A stretch of 44,010 nt of DNA from the NCBI GenBank assembly GCA_013001885.1, contig JABDLD010000042.1:1-44010 (forward strand), read 5' to 3'. A program made the translations under genes and the position numbers. This DNA is from Lysobacterales bacterium (GTDB taxonomy: Bacteria; Pseudomonadota; Gammaproteobacteria; Xanthomonadales; SZUA-36). Shown here one piece after another: positions 42,332 to 44,010 of the stretch; position 1 is the first letter of the stretch; each line of letters opens with the position of its first letter. The notes below the pieces were generated by a model. It was not told where the DNA came from. It saw nothing but the letters and a program-made list of their open reading frames with translations, and made no database searches.

Positions 42332-43069
42332 ATGGCGCTGAAACACGTTCAGAAAACCTACGATGAGCTGGGTAGAAAGGACCCCCTTTACGCGGTACTG
42401 AGCTTTAAGGACGCCAGAAAAAACCGCTGGGACCCCGATGAATTTTTCGCGCGGGGACAAAAGGAGATCAGTTCAGCCCTGGACCGGCTGACCGCGCTGA
42501 ACCTGCAGGTGGAAAACGACCGGGCTCTGGATTTTGGCTGTGGCGTCGGGCGACTGACCCAGGCCCTGTGCGAGACATTCACGGAAGTTGTGGGTATCGA
42601 TATTTCCGCCTCGATGATCGAAGCAGCAAACCGGTACAACCGCCACGGCGACCGCTGCCGCTATCGGGTGAATGCCACTGACGATCTGGCCCAACTGGAC
42701 GACGAGGCTTTTGACTTTGTCTACAGCAATATCGCCCTGCAGCACACTCCACCCGAGACCTCGACCCGCTACATTGCTGAATTTTTTCGCATTCTCCGGC
42801 CCGGCGGTATCGCCATGTTTCAGCTGCCCAGCGGCCCGCGGCATGATCCCGGCTCTTTCGGGGCCCGCATCTACTCGCTGAAGCGCGGCCCCTTGAGGCG
42901 CCTGTGGAAGCGGCTGCGCGGAAAACCGCCAGTGGAAATCCACTACGTGAACCAGTCGCTGGTCGAAGAAATCATCAGATTGTCCGGGGGACGGCTGGTT
43001 GAAGCCCGGCAAGACGGATCCGTGCGGCGCTCACGGGTGAGCATGTTCTACACGGCCGTGCGGGAATAA
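42332..43069 (+). CDS. Class I SAM-dependent methyltransferase
   Basis: 245 aa. Motif I ALDFGCGVGRLTQAL (about 64-78), VVGIDISASMIEAANRYN (motif II), DEAFDFVYSNIALQHTPP (motif post-II, IV) and EFFRILRPGGIAMFQLP (motif V) are intact. The C-terminal third is basic (KRGPLRRLWKRLRGKPP) and ends with a strand, VSMFYTAVRE. Target unknown. It is 22 bp behind the barrel and ends directly at the convergent sulfotransferase gene. A second methyltransferase-like fragment lies at the window edge. Confidence 0.85.
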   Translation: MALKHVQKTYDELGRKDPLYAVLSFKDARKNRWDPDEFFARGQKEISSALDRLTALNLQVENDRALDFGCGVGRLTQALCETFTEVVGIDISASMIEAANRYNRHGDRCRYRVNATDDLAQLDDEAFDFVYSNIALQHTPPETSTRYIAEFFRILRPGGIAMFQLPSGPRHDPGSFGARIYSLKRGPLRRLWKRLRGKPPVEIHYVNQSLVEEIIRLSGGRLVEARQDGSVRRSRVSMFYTAVRE

Positions 43070-43753
43070 TCAGAACTCGTACCCGAAGGTCTCGATGTCT
43101 TTTCGGTAGTACTCAGCCACCGCTTTCCGGGTCTCATCATCGTAGAAATCTTCCATGCCGCGCCATTGGTTCTCACCGTTCCTGAACAGGGCGTTCCGTA
43201 ACTTGCGCTTCAGGTCGCGTGACTTCTTGTCTGACCTGTTCCGGTGCGGCAGGCGGGAGTCGGCAATATCCAGGCGTTCACAAATGAGGTCGAAATCCTG
43301 CTGCAGCGATTCAAACCGGCCGATGAAATCCACCAGCAAATTGCCCTGGCGATCATGCAGCATGTCGTACTGGGGCATCACGTGGCGATACTGATCGTCC
43401 CAGCCCGGCTGCGGCAGTTTATTCAGCACGAAATCCCGAAAACTGCGGTGCTGGAAGTAATTACGGTAACGGTATTCAGACAGGATTCTCTCCCACGGGT
43501 TGCGGACGAAGCTGAATTTGAACAGCGCGGAAAAATCCTCGCGGCCGATATAGCCGTCATCCACGTATTCTGACGCGGACAGATGGGCCAGCTTTTCCGT
43601 TCCGCGGGTCCGGTCCTCATTGCCCTGCAGCAACAGTGCTTCCCGGTCTTCATTCCAATCGAGATGCAGCTGGTTCATGAAGAACTGTTCGACGCTTTGC
43701 CCCGCCGTTTTGGGGATGTGGACAAAAAGGCAGTTGAAAGCGCGACAGATCAT
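43070..43753 (-). CDS. Sulfotransferase family protein
   Basis: 227 aa. Transfers sulfate from PAPS to a carbohydrate or other hydroxyl. 5'-phosphosulfate loop CLFVHIPKTAGQSVEQFF (residues about 9-26) and 3'-phosphate element FKFSFVRNPWERILSEYRYR (about 79-98) are the two hallmarks of the carbohydrate sulfotransferase type. YIGREDFSALF and VDFIGRFESLQQDFDLICERLDI follow family order. No signal peptide. Stops exactly next to the methyltransferase gene, and starts 6 bp after the gene at the window edge, so it is probably co-transcribed with that one. Confidence 0.88.
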   Translation of the reverse strand: MICRAFNCLFVHIPKTAGQSVEQFFMNQLHLDWNEDREALLLQGNEDRTRGTEKLAHLSASEYVDDGYIGREDFSALFKFSFVRNPWERILSEYRYRNYFQHRSFRDFVLNKLPQPGWDDQYRHVMPQYDMLHDRQGNLLVDFIGRFESLQQDFDLICERLDIADSRLPHRNRSDKKSRDLKRKLRNALFRNGENQWRGMEDFYDDETRKAVAEYYRKDIETFGYEF

Positions 43754-43759
43754 CAGCCG

Positions 43760-44010
43760 TTATCTGCGAACCAGAATCCATTTCTGTTTGTGGATTTTTT
43801 CACCCTTCAGCAATTCCACTCGAAGCCCGCGGTCGGCGCATGCTTGCTGAATCCATTTGAAGCTGTGACGGCAAATACCGGCCACATCGGATTCGTGAGA
43901 ACGGCCGACCCAGCTATCGCCCATGTAATCCGGCCGGAACAGATGCGGTGATTTGAAAGAAGTCAGAAAACGGGCGCCGGGACGCGTGAATTCGACAAAG
44001 CCATCCAGCA
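43760..44010 (-). CDS. C-terminal fragment, probably methyltransferase-like, cut by window edge
   Basis: Open from the window edge to TAA at 43760, 83 codons seen. The sequence reads LDGFVEFTRPGARFLTSFKSP, then LFRPDYMGDSWVGRSHESDVAG, and ends GLRVELLKGEKIHKQKWILVRR. The end (ADRGLRVELL, then QKWILVRR) resembles the last strands of class I methyltransferases; DSWVGRSHESDVAG is unusual for that family. The start and most of the domain lie outside the window, so the family is a guess. It precedes the sulfotransferase gene by 6 bp on the same strand. Confidence 0.55.
   Translation of the reverse strand, partial: LDGFVEFTRPGARFLTSFKSPHLFRPDYMGDSWVGRSHESDVAGICRHSFKWIQQACADRGLRVELLKGEKIHKQKWILVRR

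Overview
The window reads as chromosomal DNA of a Gram-negative gammaproteobacterium with moderately high GC. Evidence: several outer-membrane barrels and lipoproteins, a PhoP/PhoQ-like pair, OmpW, a fused chorismate mutase/prephenate dehydrogenase, GcvR-type ACT protein, NadA and a REP hairpin of the Pseudomonas-like type. A marine or sediment heterotroph is plausible (sulfatase, wax-ester synthase, aromatic amino acid catabolism), but the genus cannot be named from sequence alone. I see no tRNA, rRNA, CRISPR array, phage gene or transposase. Both window edges cut a gene.

Layout. 1-6050 (minus): three secreted proteins, one HAF-repeat-like and cut by the edge, one of about 1300 aa with Asp-boxes, one of 384 aa. 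The last two have near-identical promoters with a CTTAA-N6-CTTAA box on the -35. 6050-6602 holds only small doubtful ORFs. 6603-8604 (plus): PhoP/PhoQ-like two-component system, closed by a REP hairpin that supplies the stop codon of nadA. 8628-11771 (minus): WS/DGAT acyltransferase, nitroreductase, nadA. 11772-12182: no gene, but two isostructural repeat elements in opposite orientation with covarying stems.

12183-18897 is an aromatic amino acid region: tyrosine phenol-lyase and 4-hydroxyphenylpyruvate dioxygenase (minus), divergent from an Lrp/AsnC regulator, a tryptophanase-like lyase, a GlpQ-like phosphodiesterase and an ABC1/UbiB kinase-like protein (plus). The two lyases differ at exactly the residues that separate tyrosine from tryptophan specificity. 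18990-22719 (plus): TetR regulator, HlyD-type adaptor, ABC ATPase and permease, an export operon with coupled genes. 22727-27591: GcvR-like protein, an outer-membrane barrel, and an acyltransferase with two related lipoprotein hydrolases and a membrane methyltransferase.

27712-30056: arylsulfatase divergent from ompW, with an FNR-like site at the spacing expected for activation of ompW. 30121-33361 (minus): Lon-family protease overlapping a UspA-like gene. 33510-34982 (plus): coniferyl-type aldehyde dehydrogenase. 34979-41318 (minus): a tight five-gene run, LTA-synthase-like phosphatase/transferase, MFS transporter, AraC regulator, outer-membrane barrel, TyrA, the last three translationally coupled. 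41401-44010: a further barrel, a SAM methyltransferase, a sulfotransferase and the end of another protein.

The strongest candidates for something undescribed are the structured repeat pair at 11899-12140, the shared regulated promoter of the two secreted-protein genes, and the tyrosine/tryptophan lyase pair around one Lrp-type regulator.
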